Origin: Pseudomonadota bacterium
Lineage (GTDB): Bacteria; Pseudomonadota; Alphaproteobacteria; Micavibrionales; Micavibrionaceae
Length of the DNA: 23,584 nucleotides
Reading direction: 5' to 3'
Assembly (NCBI GenBank): GCA_016198545.1
Contig: JACQIJ010000096.1
Coordinates: 1 to 23,584 of the forward strand
Part shown: piece by piece, positions 23,512 through 23,584 of the stretch
Position numbering within the stretch: the stretch's first letter is position 1
How the letters are laid out: each line of letters begins with the position of its first letter
The notes under the pieces: generated by a model
Told to the model about the DNA's origin: nothing
Databases searched by the model: none
The model's input: only the letters and a program-made list of their open reading frames with translations
Position numbers and translations under genes: made by a program

Positions 23512-23584
23512 GTGTCTGCCGATATTCTAATTTATGCTCTCGTTGCCGCCGGACTTGTGTTCTGGCTGCGCAGCATTCTGGGGA
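23512..23584 (+). CDS. Start of a Tim44-like domain protein (partial, runs off the window)
   Basis: Only 24 codons are present, from GTG 23512: a hydrophobic N-terminal segment (ILIYALVAAGLVFWLRSILG). CAGGG at 23505-23509 is a close ribosome-binding site. Alphaproteobacteria commonly carry a Tim44-like membrane-anchored protein gene divergent from fxsA-secB, and its N-terminus has this form (a short helix, then LRxxLG). The Tim44 domain itself would lie beyond the end, so the call rests on synteny and the anchor only. Confidence 0.6.
   Translation, partial: MSADILIYALVAAGLVFWLRSILG

Noticed and set aside
1..23584. CRISPR array, tRNA, rRNA, IS element or integrase
   Set aside because: No regularly spaced repeats, cloverleaf-like segments, rRNA-like stretches or transposase/recombinase motifs were seen on reading either strand. 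A tRNA search program would be the decisive check for small RNAs.

Overview
The window looks like a chromosome segment from an alphaproteobacterium. The evidence is the run rpmH-rnpA-yidD-yidC-engB, and a secB-fxsA pair divergent from the start of what looks like a Tim44-like gene. The genes are dense, moderately GC-rich and often overlap at ATGA. The lineage below class cannot be fixed from sequence alone. No rRNA, tRNA, IS element, integrase or CRISPR array is visible, and no intergenic gap exceeds about 260 bases.

Left part (1-6446, + strand): a block of a type IVB (Dot/Icm, I-type) secretion system in the classical order icmC-icmD-icmJ-icmB. The icmC position holds a 551-residue protein with five membrane-hairpin modules. 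Its first three modules are IcmD-like and are joined by glycine-rich linkers, and its last two look like IcmC/DotE. A stand-alone IcmD-like protein follows, then the Cys-rich IcmJ/DotN-like protein, the IcmB/DotO ATPase, and an unrecognised single-pass membrane protein. A perfect 12-bp hairpin lies just inside the icmJ start. The block is followed, with a one-base overlap, by a Tas-type aldo-keto reductase.

Middle (7490-11556, + strand): a small non-conserved stretch with a perfect Shine-Dalgarno sequence and a 38-residue signal-peptide ORF. A well-formed promoter then drives two small exported proteins that appear to be diverged tandem paralogues (one lipoprotein, one soluble). After these come ThpR (2',3'-cyclic phosphodiesterase) and a 755-residue unrecognised cytoplasmic protein with Pro/Lys/Glu-rich tracts and an internal hydrophobic segment.

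Minus-strand block (11566-15113): an exported EF-hand protein translationally coupled to a UbiH-family FAD monooxygenase, an outer-membrane beta-barrel protein and a 206-residue unknown. Divergent from this is the + strand housekeeping run rpmH-rnpA-yidD-yidC-engB (15314-18670), behind a textbook sigma70-type promoter.

Right part: a pilin-like exported or anchored protein (-), rmuC (+), and an intact M32-carboxypeptidase-fold protein that has lost the HEXXH metal site and so is probably a pseudoenzyme. Then come secB and fxsA (-), and the first 24 codons of a Tim44-like protein (+) running off the end.

The most unusual items are the fused five-module IcmD/IcmC protein, the metal-site-less M32 homologue, the hairpin inside icmJ and the tandem paralogous exported proteins.
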